From Humulus lupulus (taxonomy: Eukaryota; Streptophyta; Magnoliopsida; Rosales; Cannabaceae): DNA of 64,000 nucleotides. A model generated the notes under the pieces. That model was not told where the DNA came from and ran no database searches. It worked only from the letters and a program-made list of their open reading frames with translations. Within the stretch, counting starts at the first letter, position 1; the number at the start of each line of letters is the position of its first letter. The position numbers and the translations under genes are program-made. Below, piece after piece: positions 34,382 through 45,442 of the stretch. Location of the stretch: assembly GCF_963169125.1 (NCBI RefSeq), contig NC_084793.1, positions 44,635,578-44,699,577 of the forward strand, read 5' to 3'.

Positions 34382-35614
34382 ATGGGACCCATCATCCAAT
34401 TCCTAACAACCGGGGGGTTGCCCACGGACAGGGCAGCAGCCAGGAAGCTTCAGTACCAGGTCCAAAGATACATCATGATGGAAGGAAAACTCTATCGCAG
34501 AGAGTTATCCATGCCATACCTCCGATGCATGTCTGGGACCGAAATGAGTGCAATCATGCATGAGGTGCACGAAGGCTTCTGCGGAGATCATACAACCGGA
34601 CTCAGCTTGTCCAAGAAAATCCTGCACCAAGGATATTTCTGGCCAACCATGAAGAAATACTGTGTTGATTACGTCCACAAGTGCAAACAATGCCAAAGGT
34701 ACTCGAAGATCCTGCGATCCCCTCCAACGGAAATAACTCTGATGACGAGTCCTTGGCCTTTCGCAGTATGGGGAATCGACCTAGTAGGATTGCTCCCGAC
34801 TGGGAAAGATGGAGTTAAGTATGCAATCATGGTCGTTGACTACTACACCAAGTGGGTCGAAGCAGAACCCATGAACAACATCACCTCAAAGAAGGCCTTG
34901 GACTTCGTCATCAACAACATTGTGTGCCAGTACGGGCTCCCCTACAAGATCGTGTCCGACAACGGGAAGCAATTTGACAGCATCCACTTCACGAACTTCT
35001 GTAAAAGACATTGCATCATCAAAAGCTTCTCCGCAGTCGCCAGGCCTCAAGCAAACGGGAAAACAGAGGCCGTCAAGAAAATCTTGAAGGGGACGTTAAA
35101 GAAAAAGCTTCAAGCCTGCAAGAGCAAATGGCCAGAGGAGTTTCCCCGCGTACTATGGGCATACCGGACCACCGAACGAATGTCTACTAGATACACTCCT
35201 TACTCCATGGTATACAGGTGTGAAGCCGTCAACCCGGTGGAAACAGCTATCCCATCCCAGAAGAGGGACACGTATGATCCCACTCAGAACCACGCCTTAC
35301 TCCAAGAATCCTTAGATCTTATCGAAGAGATCCGGGAAGAATCTCAAGTTCAGTTGAAGATGTATCAAGGCAAGATCGATTGGCATTTTAACTCGAAAGT
35401 AAAGAGTCGAAGATTTGAAACCGGCAACCTAGTCCTAAGGAGAGTCTTCCCTACAACCCAAGATCCAAGAGTGGGGGTTCTGGGCCCAAACTGGGAAGGA
35501 CCATACGAAATCAAACTTGAAGTATGTCCGAGAACGTACCTCTTAAGGCGAGTCAATGAGACCGAAGTCCCAAGGGCCTGGAACACGGAACATCTCCACA
35601 AGTACTATCAGTAG
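34382..35614 (+). CDS. pol: Middle Tat element: integrase, uninterrupted reading frame
   Basis: This 410-codon frame is the longest intact pol domain in the window. It has an HHCC-type zinc-binding region (HEGFCGDHTTG ... CKQCQRYSK, residues about 60-115). The catalytic core has Asp in WGIDLVG, Asp in SDNGKQF and Glu in NGKTEA, with 35 residues between the last two, as in retroviral-type integrases. A C-terminal region follows (FETGNLVLRRVF, LGPNWEGPYEI) and ends HLHKYYQ. In life it is the end of a polyprotein and inserts the cDNA into the chromosome. Its frame is not continuous with the upstream pol fragments, so intactness does not mean activity. Start chosen at the first Met of the open stretch. 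Confidence 0.88.
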   Translation: MGPIIQFLTTGGLPTDRAAARKLQYQVQRYIMMEGKLYRRELSMPYLRCMSGTEMSAIMHEVHEGFCGDHTTGLSLSKKILHQGYFWPTMKKYCVDYVHKCKQCQRYSKILRSPPTEITLMTSPWPFAVWGIDLVGLLPTGKDGVKYAIMVVDYYTKWVEAEPMNNITSKKALDFVINNIVCQYGLPYKIVSDNGKQFDSIHFTNFCKRHCIIKSFSAVARPQANGKTEAVKKILKGTLKKKLQACKSKWPEEFPRVLWAYRTTERMSTRYTPYSMVYRCEAVNPVETAIPSQKRDTYDPTQNHALLQESLDLIEEIREESQVQLKMYQGKIDWHFNSKVKSRRFETGNLVLRRVFPTTQDPRVGVLGPNWEGPYEIKLEVCPRTYLLRRVNETEVPRAWNTEHLHKYYQ

Positions 35615-35793
35615 TCAGGAGAGCATTTTTGGCTTTTAATTTTCCTTGTAAACAACGTATGCCCCAGGGCGATCTCATGAATAATAAAAATGATGTGTTC
35701 AAAACATCATATATGAAAAAAAAAATTGTGAAACGATGAAAGTTCTCATCCGTCTCCATAAACAAGTGACCCATGACTAGTCCTCGCTCACTT

Positions 35794-35808
35794 GGGGGGG
35801 GGGGGGGG
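35794..35808 (+). repeat. Run of 15 G after integrase
   Basis: An uninterrupted G15 lies 180 bases after the integrase stop. The right Tat element has an aaggggg tract at about 62907, at a comparable point. It may be an expanded internal polypurine tract or a simple repeat. Confidence 0.7.
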
Positions 35809-35891
35809 ATACAAAAACAAAATAGGAAGCTAAATGCTCTTGGTTTGAACCGTACACACTAATAGTAATGGAAGCCCAACTCCTAACGAAA

Positions 35892-36210
35892 GGACACAAG
35901 GCTAACGCCTAGTCCCAACCCGGACCAACAAGGTCCGAGGGGTGCAAGCCCAAAAGGACGCAAGGCTAACGCCTAGTCCCAACCCGGACTGACAAGGTCC
36001 AAGTGGTACAAGCCCAAAAGGACGCAAGGCTAACGCCTAGTCCCAACCCAGACCGACAAGGTCCGGGGGGTACAAACCAAGTGGGACACAAGGCTCAGGC
36101 CTAGCCCCAACCCGGACATACATGGTCCGGGAGTACAAACTCAATAGGACTTAAGGCTCAGGCCTAATCCTGGCCCAGACATACATGGCCCAAAGGTATA
36201 CTATCTAGTA
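35892..36210 (+). repeat. Tandem array of about 64-bp units after integrase
   Basis: Units start with ggacNcaaggct at 35892, 35956, 36020, 36084 and 36147 (periods 64, 64, 64, 63). Each carries ctagtcccaacccgga and a caaggtccg or catggtccgg word. Units drift toward the right. Confidence 0.88.
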
Positions 36211-36918
36211 GAACATGCGAGCCAACCCTAATCCTACCCGAACATGCATGGTCCGGGGATATAAAATACCTAAAAATCGGTTGACCAAGCATGGTCCTTA
36301 ATAAACAAATACCCATCCACGTCTTCTCTGAAATAGCACAGGACCATTGGAGCTCGAGTCCCGGGTATAAGTTGTCTAAAATTAGTCTTATAAACAGCCC
36401 AGGCCGTGGGAACCTAACCCATCTTTCAAAATAAACTAATCAACTAATCCATGTTGGTCCAGACCATCGAAACTTGAACACTAGAATCGGGACAAATAAA
36501 TTTAGTGATAATTATCAACTCCCTAATGGCGCAGGCCATTGGAACCTGAACAACAGGGTTAAAGCATGTTAATAAATTGAAACCTAAAAAGAGATCTCTG
36601 ATGGTCCGGGCCATTGGAGCCCATATCGTAAAAATTAGGATAACTCACTCCAGGCCATAAGGATTTGAACATGGGTCACCAGAAGAGAAACGTTTTCTAC
36701 AACTTTTCCCCAATGGTCCCGACCGTTGGAACCGGGACCAAACATTCGATTCATTCATGCATGGTGGTAAAACAATTAGTGAAAGCTCAACGAATGGGAA
36801 CAAGAAAACCTTGTGCAAGAAACGAATAAATAAGAATATAAAAATTATCTCAGACGCACCCGCATCCATAAAAGTGTTACAAAAAAAAAAGAAAGAAAAA
36901 CAAGTAAAAGACCTAGGC
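36211..36918. other. Degenerate repeats between the array and the antisense gene
   Basis: No plus-strand gene. Diffuse copies of a ggtccNgNccattggaacc word recur at roughly 70-base spacing (near 36340, 36400, 36535, 36603 and 36718), probably old descendants of the same array. It forms the 3' flank of the antisense gene. Confidence 0.5.
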
Positions 36919-39822
36919 TTAGGCTTCGTCGTGCCCTGATGCCTTCGGGTTAGCCCCATCTGCCTCATCCTCATCCAAGGGCTCCGCGTCAGCTTTCTCC
37001 TTGGCCTCAAACTCGGCTCTTTTCGCGACAGGATCGGGGTAAAGCAAGAGGCTCATGTTTTTGTCTTGGAGCCATGCCATGTAGATGGCCTCGTCGAAGG
37101 TAGCCTCCAGCAAGGCATCTGCTTGTTCTTTCTCTTGACGGGCCTCCCCATGTGCTTTCACCTCCACTTGAAGCAGATCGTCCAATGCTTGGATCTGAGA
37201 CTCAAGACCGGTGATCCTCTCCTGATCCTGGGTAGACTGGGCTTCAGCCACCTCCAACTGAGCCTTAACTTGAAGAAGCTCCGCCTCCAAATCAGCCACC
37301 AGCTTTCTATTCTCGGCCTCTCTCCAGGACAAATTCTCTTATAGTTGAAAACAAGTTCGGACAGCCTCTTCGCAGTCCGCTTTGGCCTGAGCTACCTCCT
37401 TGGCCATGGCTTCCTTAGCGGCTTCCTGCTGGTTCACGGCTGCCTCTAGCTCCAATTGGCCTGTCTCCATTTTCATTGCCATCTCAGCCACCAAGTCGGC
37501 ATTCTGATGGGCCAGTAAAGCGTCCTGGAACGAATTGAAGTTAGAAAAATTTGAAGAACTAAAAATACGAGAAGAAAAAATAGGTGTAAACGGATAACTT
37601 ACAGCGGTGGCCTGATGGCGGATCGCCTAGGAAATGAATAGTGCATCATGGTTGGCTATAGTCGCTTCAACTGCAGGTTGGACATAGTAGCCCCAACTTG
37701 CTCCAACAAGTCCGCGACGAATGGAGCCGTGTCCTGCCCCAGTTTGGGACGAAACCCAATCTCAGCAACAAGTCGGTCCACGATCGGCTGGGAAGCACTA
37801 AAGGCTATCGGAAGCTCTGAGAACTCGACCTTACGATGAATCATTAAGGCCTGGTAAACCTCCTCCCTCTTCTCTCGACCATCCTCCGACGTCCGAGACA
37901 CCATTTTGGACCACTCCTCCTGCGAGATCGCCTCTCCCTCTTCGGGCACAGTCAGATGGATGGGAAGCACGGGCGCTTCCCGAAGTTCCTGGGTAGCGAG
38001 TTGACTTTCCCCAGAGGACTCCTCGGCCAAGCGAGCGTCTTTGGTCTTAGCCCTCTTCGCTCCCTTTGCGGACTCACCCACGCCCGAGTCTGCAATTCTC
38101 TTCCCGGTTCCCTGACTCACCAGCGGTTCCCGCTCCAGGTCGATTACCGGAGGATGAGCAGGGAGAGGCGAGACAGTTTCAGCACGAACTATCGTGATAG
38201 GGACCACGGCTGAGGCCTCCCCAACAGAGTACAGCTTCGGCACCGAACCCCCAAGGATTGCGTCCATCGCCTTCGGTTTGGGTGCACCTTTAGCATCTTT
38301 CTTAGCCAAAGCCCTGGCCTTGGCAGCCCGGGCCTCAAGGACCTGCTTCATCTTCTCCACCAGGTTGGACATGTCAGAGTCTTCTGAAATGGATAAACGG
38401 AAAAGGAATTAGCAAAATAAATGATCCAGGACAAGTGAGTAAAAGTAAAGCTAAAAGTACTATGGGACGAACCCCTGCCTAGAACTCGGACTCGACTTAA
38501 TTCTCCTCAGGCGAAGGAATGGACTTGGTCTCCCATGTCATCCGGATCCAGGAAGTTCCCCTATTGAAGGAACCCGGACGAGCACATGAGAGTTTCCGGA
38601 TCTACAGTGATGGGAGATGAAGGTCTCATTTCTCCATCAGCCCTGAATAGAGGGCCTCGATAAACTAGTCTATCCCTAACTAAGTCCCCAACATGGGGAG
38701 CATAAGTCAAAAGCAAAGGTGAATTACCTCGCTCTGATACACTAGCACTGGGAGTCCCCGTGTTCGGTTGGGCCCCATCGAAAAGGGCTTCCAGCTCCTC
38801 GGAGGTGGCACTCTCCCTTTGTTGAGCCTGGTCCCTCTTCCTTTTTGCCACATCTGCAAGGGCCACGGCTTCCACAGCCTTGATGTGCTTGAGGGCCAAC
38901 TCCTCCCTCAAGGCTGGATCTTTCTCGCATTGTATCCCCCGGAGACTAGGGTCCCTGATCGTCTGGTTGGCTGCCAACATCCCGACCACTCGAAGGTTCT
39001 CGGTGTTAACGTAGCCCCTACGTCCAGGTCCTCCATGCTTAACATGGAATATAACTTTTTTCGATCCAGGATCGACTGGGTGAGGGGATTCTGGACATAA
39101 GGTCTTGTCATCCAGGGCAACAAGTTGAAAACGAGAAATAAAAAGTGAAACAAAGTTAAACTAGGAAACGGGAAGCTACTTACCCACTCGTTGGAAGTCC
39201 AACGTCAACGTGGGCTTCTTATCCAAAAGAAACCTGGATGTCATGAACCAGTAGTGTCTGACATCCGGGGGGGTGCTTCCATGAGCTGGTGGGAGCAGCG
39301 TAGTTGACATGAGGCTATAATCGGTAGAAGCCATCCAGGGTCTTGTCCTTGACATTAAGCTGCGGCTCCAGCTTATAGAAGTACAGCACCTCAGCGGGGG
39401 TCGGCTCTGGGATTTCCTTCGCCGCGCAGAATATGCGCCATCCCGCAAGTAGTCGGTAAGCTTGAGGCAAGATCTGGAATGGCGCAATCCCCACAAACTT
39501 GAGGAATTGTGCGAAGCAGTCATGAAGCGAGAGAGTGGCTCCTGCGCAGATGTGGCCTACGATCTAGGCTCCAAATTTGCCCGCGGCGGTGTGAGCTTTT
39601 TCTTTTTTTCTAGCTAGACGGCTGTAAAACAATCCGGGAGTCGACTCCACGGCCAAATGTTTCTCCAGGGAGTACAACATTCGATAGTTCCGAAATAAGT
39701 TCTTCACCCTGTCCATTTCCTATCTGTTGCCACTGGGAGCCTTAGGTCCTAACAGAGTGAAATGGGATGTTTGAACGTGTTCCTCTGAATGGATGGTGAC
39801 GCGGGAAGTCATAGCTGATGAT
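36919..39822 (-). pseudogene. Antisense extra gene of the middle Tat element, spliced
   Basis: On the minus strand the ATG at 39812 follows an acceptor-like TTGTTCTCAG by about ten bases. Exon 1 carries CFAQFLKFVGIAPFQILPQ and EVLYFYKLEPQLN, the same block as in the left element's gene (Transposase_28-like). An 80-bp GT-AG intron is predicted at 39183-39104. Later exons carry LTQSILDRKKLYSML, a basic stretch (KGAKRAKTKD) that could be a nuclear signal, and from 37524 a long Glu/Ala/Gln-rich coiled coil ending ASGHDEA. A further intron is 37602-37525, and an acceptor ends at 38384. Several stops and frameshifts (near 39720, 39570, 39335, 39020, 37660 and 37340) disable it. The function is unknown. 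Confidence 0.72.
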
Positions 39823-41119
39823 CTGAGAACAAAAGGAAGCAAAACAAAACAAACCAAGCAGTCAGCACCAAAACCCAAAAAGGTCGGTTAAGGTACAGGG
39901 GCTCTCCTACGAACTGCTTGGAAGAGTCCCCTCCGGATCAGATCCGGGATCACCAAGGATCTGCAAGATCCTGATCGGGAACAAACTGGAAGGGTTCTTG
40001 CTAAAGTTTTCCTAAGCCAGCCTATTGCCATTTGTCCCGGGACAGCCCGAACCTGAGAAGATCCGGGATGGCCCAGACAATTTTTTCCTCGCCTACTCTA
40101 ACACACCCAGAGCCACCCTAAACAAAGGCAATGGCTCTAGCAACCTTACAATTATAAAAACAGTAGGACAATATGATAAACATGAGAAAATAAAAGCAAA
40201 AGTTAGGAAAACTTGCTGGAAAGGACTGGTCATGAAGAATGGCGTATGTCCGGCGACAGTGACGGCAGAATCACCGTTTTGAATAGGTGGAGGCGACGCA
40301 AAATTTTGTCTATTGGACAAGCCGAGGTCGTCCGTTCAAGCAAAGGTGTGGAGATCAAGCACATTGGAAATAAGTGACATTGAAGGCGAAGTAGCTAATG
40401 GTAAATGTCTTCGGTGAGCTCGGACATAAAAGGTCTCTTGTGCGATTTCGTGTTGAGAGTGTAAAAATTTCAAATGAGAATCTAAGGGTATTTATAAGAA
40501 CTGAGAGGTTGTTTTTGATCTGACGGTTCGGCGTGATCCCACCCATCGGACGGTCCTAGATCGTGCAGGGACATTAATTGTCCTACTCGAGTACTGGATC
40601 ACGGTTACCCAAAGGTGCGATCCGCGCCGCTCCGATCCAATGGCCCAGAGGAAGAGCACCTCAAAGGTAATCCCATCCAACGGTCCTCTTTGACACAGAG
40701 ATAATAAAAAGGTCGTTCGTGCGGATGGGACGCTACGGAAATCAAGCTGACGTTTGACTGCCAGCACGGTAACCAATATAATGTTTTCTAACCCTTCAAA
40801 TTCGAGTGCCATCGATGCACCAGTCGCAAGAGGACACGTACGCACTTCACGATGAAGCAGAGCGAACGAGAGGCCTCCAGACAACCCTGAAGTAAATGAA
40901 CCGGGGCTCTGGTAAACAAACCGGGATTCTAGTAAACGGACCGAGCTTCTTGGATTCGGTCCAAGACACTGAAACAGGAGTTCACTCCATGATCTTTCAG
41001 TAAGCAATGCCCCCCATCAGCGGACCCGTTGCCTTGGAAATGAACTGGGAAGTGCTGAGCTGGTCCGGGAGGGAGACAAGCCTCCACCGTGCAAACCCAG
41101 ATGAAGGCTTGGGGGTAAT
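39823..41119 (-). promoter_or_regulatory. Leader and promoter region of the antisense gene
   Basis: No plus-strand gene is seen. On the minus strand a TATA box (CTTATAAATA) is at 40489-40498, about 680 bases upstream of the antisense ATG, and the leader appears spliced (acceptor at 39823). The part next to the LTR contains repeats of ctggtaaacNaaccNgg (near 40910-40940, echoed in the LTR near 41406-41460). The plus-strand polypurine tract, gaaggcttgggggtaa, is at about 41103-41118. Confidence 0.5.
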
Positions 41120-42076
41120 TGTTATCCCCATTTCTTCCTAAATGTACGGATCCACACTCTAAGTTTATGGGCCGCCTTCCAGGGAGTTAAAGCCCAGATT
41201 GAGCCCAACAGACGAAGAGAAAACGAATATTGGTAGTCCAAGTCTCAGCAAGGTCCAAAGGGCATCCGGAAGTGTAAGCCAAGACCATCGCCGAGGCATG
41301 TTGCATAAACCCGGGACCGCGTACCGAGATGTCTCCCGAGATGTAGTAAAAGAGGTCGTGGCTCCCAAGTCCGGAATCAGGTCAGGATCGCGGATGATCC
41401 CAGGTCCTGGTAAACGAACCAGGACCCCAGTAAATGAAGATGGATGTTGGTAAACAGACCTGGATCAGTTGGCCAAGTTGGGCGTGATAAAGTACTGACA
41501 TCATCCCAAGAAGCGTGGAGCTGTGTCCCCATAAGTAACCTGCAGAGGAGGCTACCTCAAAAATGTACGCCGTTGGTTCAGAACTGCGCCGCTACTACAC
41601 TGTCAGATCTTGTCCCCCCGAATCTTCCTCGTAGCCCATAACACCCAAACTGAAGCAAATGTTTGTCGCGAGTCTTATAATGTGATCATGTTTGGGTTGG
41701 CCCAATGGGCCTTGGTTAATATATGTTTTATATTTCAATCCTTTGTATTGAGCCTTCGTAAGAGAGAAAATAATATTTATACCCTTATTGGGGCCGGATT
41801 AGCCCGGCCCAATCCCAGTGCACTCGCTTGCCTATAAATATGAATCGTGGTGCATTGAAGGGGGGGATCCCAGATTTTCTCTTGTAAGCAATTACTCTGC
41901 TCAAACTTGTAGAAAACACCATTGTCAAAAGCTCTCTAAGCTCTCATACAGCTGACTCATGGACTAAGGCTCATTAACCCCCAACCACGTAAAATCCTTG
42001 CTTACAACTTCTAAATCCTTTCGTCTTAAGCTCTCTTATCTTTCATGATTCTAGTTTCCAAAAAACTCGGTAAACA
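41120..42076 (+). repeat. 3' LTR of the middle Tat element
   Basis: TGTTATCCCCAT starts right after the polypurine tract, giving an LTR of about 957 bases ending ggtaaaca at 42076. Only 41522-42076 has a partner at the 5' end. If the LTR instead starts at 41522 it has no polypurine tract before it, so the longer reading is preferred. TATA (cctataaatatg) is near 41831. Confidence 0.7.
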
Positions 42077-44019
42077 AAACCCATTAAGGAAATTCATACA
42101 AAAATATTTGAGACTAAACCCTAAGTCTCGGGGAGACCTGTCCTAGGGTCTCGATACCTAGGCTCGGGTATTGCAATAGTATTTTCCCACAATCCGCTAT
42201 AAATCTTATTCTTTAAATGCATCGCTATTAACCTGTACTTTCAACAAGTCGATTAAATATATGGAAGATTTTAGCCGGTATTATATCCAGAAAATACTAA
42301 TTAAATTCCTTAATTATTTTTAAAGAAAATAAACTATTAATTTTCTTTTTATTTTTCTTAAGGTTTTAATCTATAAAAATTGTTTTAAGAAAATTGCCTA
42401 ATTTGTCTTAATTAGGAAAACCGTTAAAAATTTCTCATCTTGACTAGTTAATCTTTCCGAAGTCAATTAATCATGTTTACTTACTAGAAAAATAATTCAC
42501 TCAATTATTTTCTCAAAATATAGGGTTTTAAACCCTCTTTTAATTTATTAACTTATTAATAAATGAATTCTTTTATTTTTAAAAAGAATAAAAAAATTCT
42601 TTAATAAAAATAATTCACACTAAACTCAAAGTGGTATTTTAGGTCAAAATATGTTTTCAAGACATACCAAGTTTTTATCTTGCAATAAGCAAACTTTCAC
42701 TTTTTACTTAAAGTTCCAAAATCTCATTTTTAGACTAAGTGTGAAAACCCTATGTTTCACATTTTTAACTACATACTTTGTTAGGTCATAACTTGAAATT
42801 TACTTACCCAATTGTTACCAAAATTTCCCAATTCCATTTTTGGTATGCCATTTAGGTCTTTATAAAATGTTAGGTCAAAAGGAGCTTTTTTGATAGGTGA
42901 AATTATTTTCCAACAATGATGTAAAAATGATCTAATTTTCAAGTCCTTAATTTTTCCAAACTTTGGCACTTAATAACTTTCAAACCGCTCAATATTTTGT
43001 TACCAAATTTTACAATGGAATACTAGGTTATGCTAAGATTATGTACACCAAATTTTAGAAAAAACTGGTTTAATTTCCCTATACAGTAGCTGTCCAAACT
43101 TGGTCCCGAAATTAAGAATACAAAAATAAAGTTTTTTACCTAAACTTTGAAATAGCATAACTCACTCATTTTTAAACATTTTTGAGTGTTTCAAAAGCTA
43201 AATTTTATGTACTCAATCTCAAAAATATCACAGTATACATTAATTTTACAAAATCAATATACAGTGGATGCTTGACCCCTTGGAATTCACAGCTCAAAAC
43301 TTATATTTTGTTTTAGGGTTCTCACCAAAACCCTTAGGGATTTTGGTCCCTACTTTCAAAAATCAACACACAAGCATCATAAAAATTATAGAAAAACTAC
43401 CATAGCCTTATTACATCACCAATAAGAAACTTTAAGCATTAAATATACAAAATAATGCTTAAAATAAAAACCATACAATAACAACCATAAAAAGTAAACT
43501 TTTTACCTCTTGTTGTTCTTGCTTAAGGTTTGGATGTTCCTACTAGCTTTGAGTTCTTCAAAACTCTTTCAATACCTTAACCAACTCCCCCCAACAACAT
43601 AGATAGTTATCTATTTAAAAACCTATGGTTAAAAACTTTACAAAGTGAAGTTTTTTTAAACTTTACCTTAGGGAAACCCTTTCTAGACCAAAGCTTAGCT
43701 TCCAAGCCTTCTTAGTGTTCTTGAGGTTGAAGATGGAGAGAAAAATTGAGAGAGAGTTTTCAAAAAAATATGAGAGTGATTGTGAGAGAGAGGGGGTCAG
43801 ATTTGGGGGGGTTAGAAGGGTTTAGACTACTCTAAAATATCCTAAAACACTTGAGTGTTTTACTATCCACTTGCCATTAACCCTAATATTTCAAATGGGA
43901 TTTAAAACTTAACTAATTTTGTTTACACCATTTAAAACCTCACATGGCCAGCCACCTCTTTCTATTTATGCATTTATATTATTTTTTTTAGGTTTATTTT
44001 TTTTTATAAAGGTGAATCA
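42077..44019 (-). mobile_element. LTR-like noncoding sequence, minus orientation, left half
   Basis: AT-rich sequence without a credible gene. Read on the minus strand it resembles a long Gypsy LTR: a CT-rich leader (rc of 43735-43800) and a long body toward 42100. The right half continues after the L1 insertion at 48968-49460 and ends gatgttata, so the minus-strand LTR would begin TATAACATC (TG changed to TA by one transition). Its other end is lost at the junction with the Tat element. Classification is tentative. Confidence 0.4.
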
Positions 44020-44081
44020 ATATTTCCTAAGAAGAAAAAAATTGTATTAAAATTGCGTGTGATATTTCTCTCTCTCTCCCC

Positions 44082-45442
44082 ATGGGTCGGAAGAGGAAAG
44101 TAATATCGAAGCCGGTGGCGGTTTCCGATGAGACGACGGCGGAGGTCCTCACTTCGATTCTAGAAGTGGAGCTTGAATCGAGTAATGCTGAAGAATTTCA
44201 TGAACCTTGTGCCGATTTAGAGATGGACCGTGGAGCTGAGGAGATGGGTGATGGATGTTTGATTCGCTCTTCGTCTAAAGCAGTGAATTGGGCTGAGGAG
44301 GTTGATGGAACTGATTATCAGAGCTCTGCAAAGGAAGTTTGGAGTAAGTTCAAATCGAATCAGGTTCTCACCCCTTCTACTTGTTTGAATTTTACTGAAC
44401 CCGCGAAAGTTGGTGATCAAGTTGTTGCTCGTCTAGATATGGAGGAGGTGGAGATTGAAGCGTCATTCTGGAGAAATGCAATTGTCTGTATTGTGCTTGG
44501 TGCCAACCCACCCTTTAGAGTGTTTGAAGGGTTTTTCAAAAGAGTATGGGGGAACCTAGGAGTTAATAAGATAGTAAGAATGCATTCTAGTTTCACATTG
44601 GTAAATTTTAGGGATGAAGCTACTCGGGACCTGATATTGGAAACGGGTGCCATTCATTTTGACAAAAACCAGTTGTCCTTCGGCCTTGGACAACATATAT
44701 GGATTCTGTGAGAATGGTTAAGTCTGTTCCGGTGTGGATTCGGTTGAATGGTTTGGGATTGCAATATTGGGGAAAAAATAGTCTCAGTGCTCTGGTGAGT
44801 ACTATTGGCAAACCGATAATGGTGGACAAGGTGACTCAGAGTAGAGCGATGGTGATATATGCTCGGGTTTTGGTGGATATGGAGATTTCGGATCACCCTC
44901 CTAAAATTATTGCTTATATCAATGAACAGGGACAGTTAGTCGAACAAATGGTTGAGTATGAATGGCTCCCATCTAAGTGTGTTGCTTGTGCTCAATTAGG
45001 GCATATAGTGGCTAATTGTAACAAGGGGAATGGTGTGGTTTGGAAGAAGAAAACCTCTGTTGAAAAAGGAGAGATTTAATAACAGGAACTAAATGGCCCT
45101 GAGATAGATCAATAGCAAGTTTCTGGGTCTGCTATACCAGAAAACAGAGTGCATAATGCTACAATTACTGATGCAGACGATAGGGGTGAGAGATTGTACA
45201 TGGGCTTTGAGTCAAAGGAGAGTAAACAGGGTACTCACATCTCTACTCAGTTAGATGGAACTGGCAGAAATGACAGTGCTGGCAATTGGATTACTCCAAA
45301 AAGACGAGGGCCTAAACAGGAAGTGGCAGCTCATCACAAGGCAGCTGTAGCTCCAAGCAAGGCTAATTCGAGTAATGGTTATGCGGTTTTACAAGAAACA
45401 GGGGTTGGGCATGTGGTCACCAATTCTAACCCAAATACTTGA
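44082..45442 (+). pseudogene. L1 ORF1 (DUF4283-type nucleic-acid-binding protein)
   Basis: The start MGRKRKVISKPVAVS lies 42 bases from the element's 5' end. A DUF4283-like segment follows (FWRNAIVCIVLGANPPF, FVKR-like GFFKRVWGNLGVNK, VPVWIRLNGLGLQYW), then a perfect CX2CX4HX4C knuckle (CVACAQLGHIVANC, about 44980). The frame breaks near 44662-44666, where one A seems missing from an A run; after it the second frame continues cleanly. Stops at 45077 (TAA) and near 45112 (TAG) lie in the tail. ORF1 proteins of plant L1s bind the element RNA. It is not functional as it stands. Confidence 0.85.

Larger units (their letters stand above)
28632..42076 (+). mobile_element. Tat-lineage Ty3/Gypsy retrotransposon, nearly complete
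   Basis: The order is 5' LTR, primer-site region, gag, protease, RT, RNase H, second RNase H, integrase, tandem repeats, antisense gene with its own promoter, and 3' LTR. A second RNase H before integrase and an antisense gene before the 3' LTR are hallmarks of the Tat lineage. The element is 13.4 kb. It has many stops and frameshifts, but its integrase frame is uninterrupted. No target duplication is visible (ttaca on the left, aaacc on the right), so at least one end has been rearranged. Confidence 0.9.
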
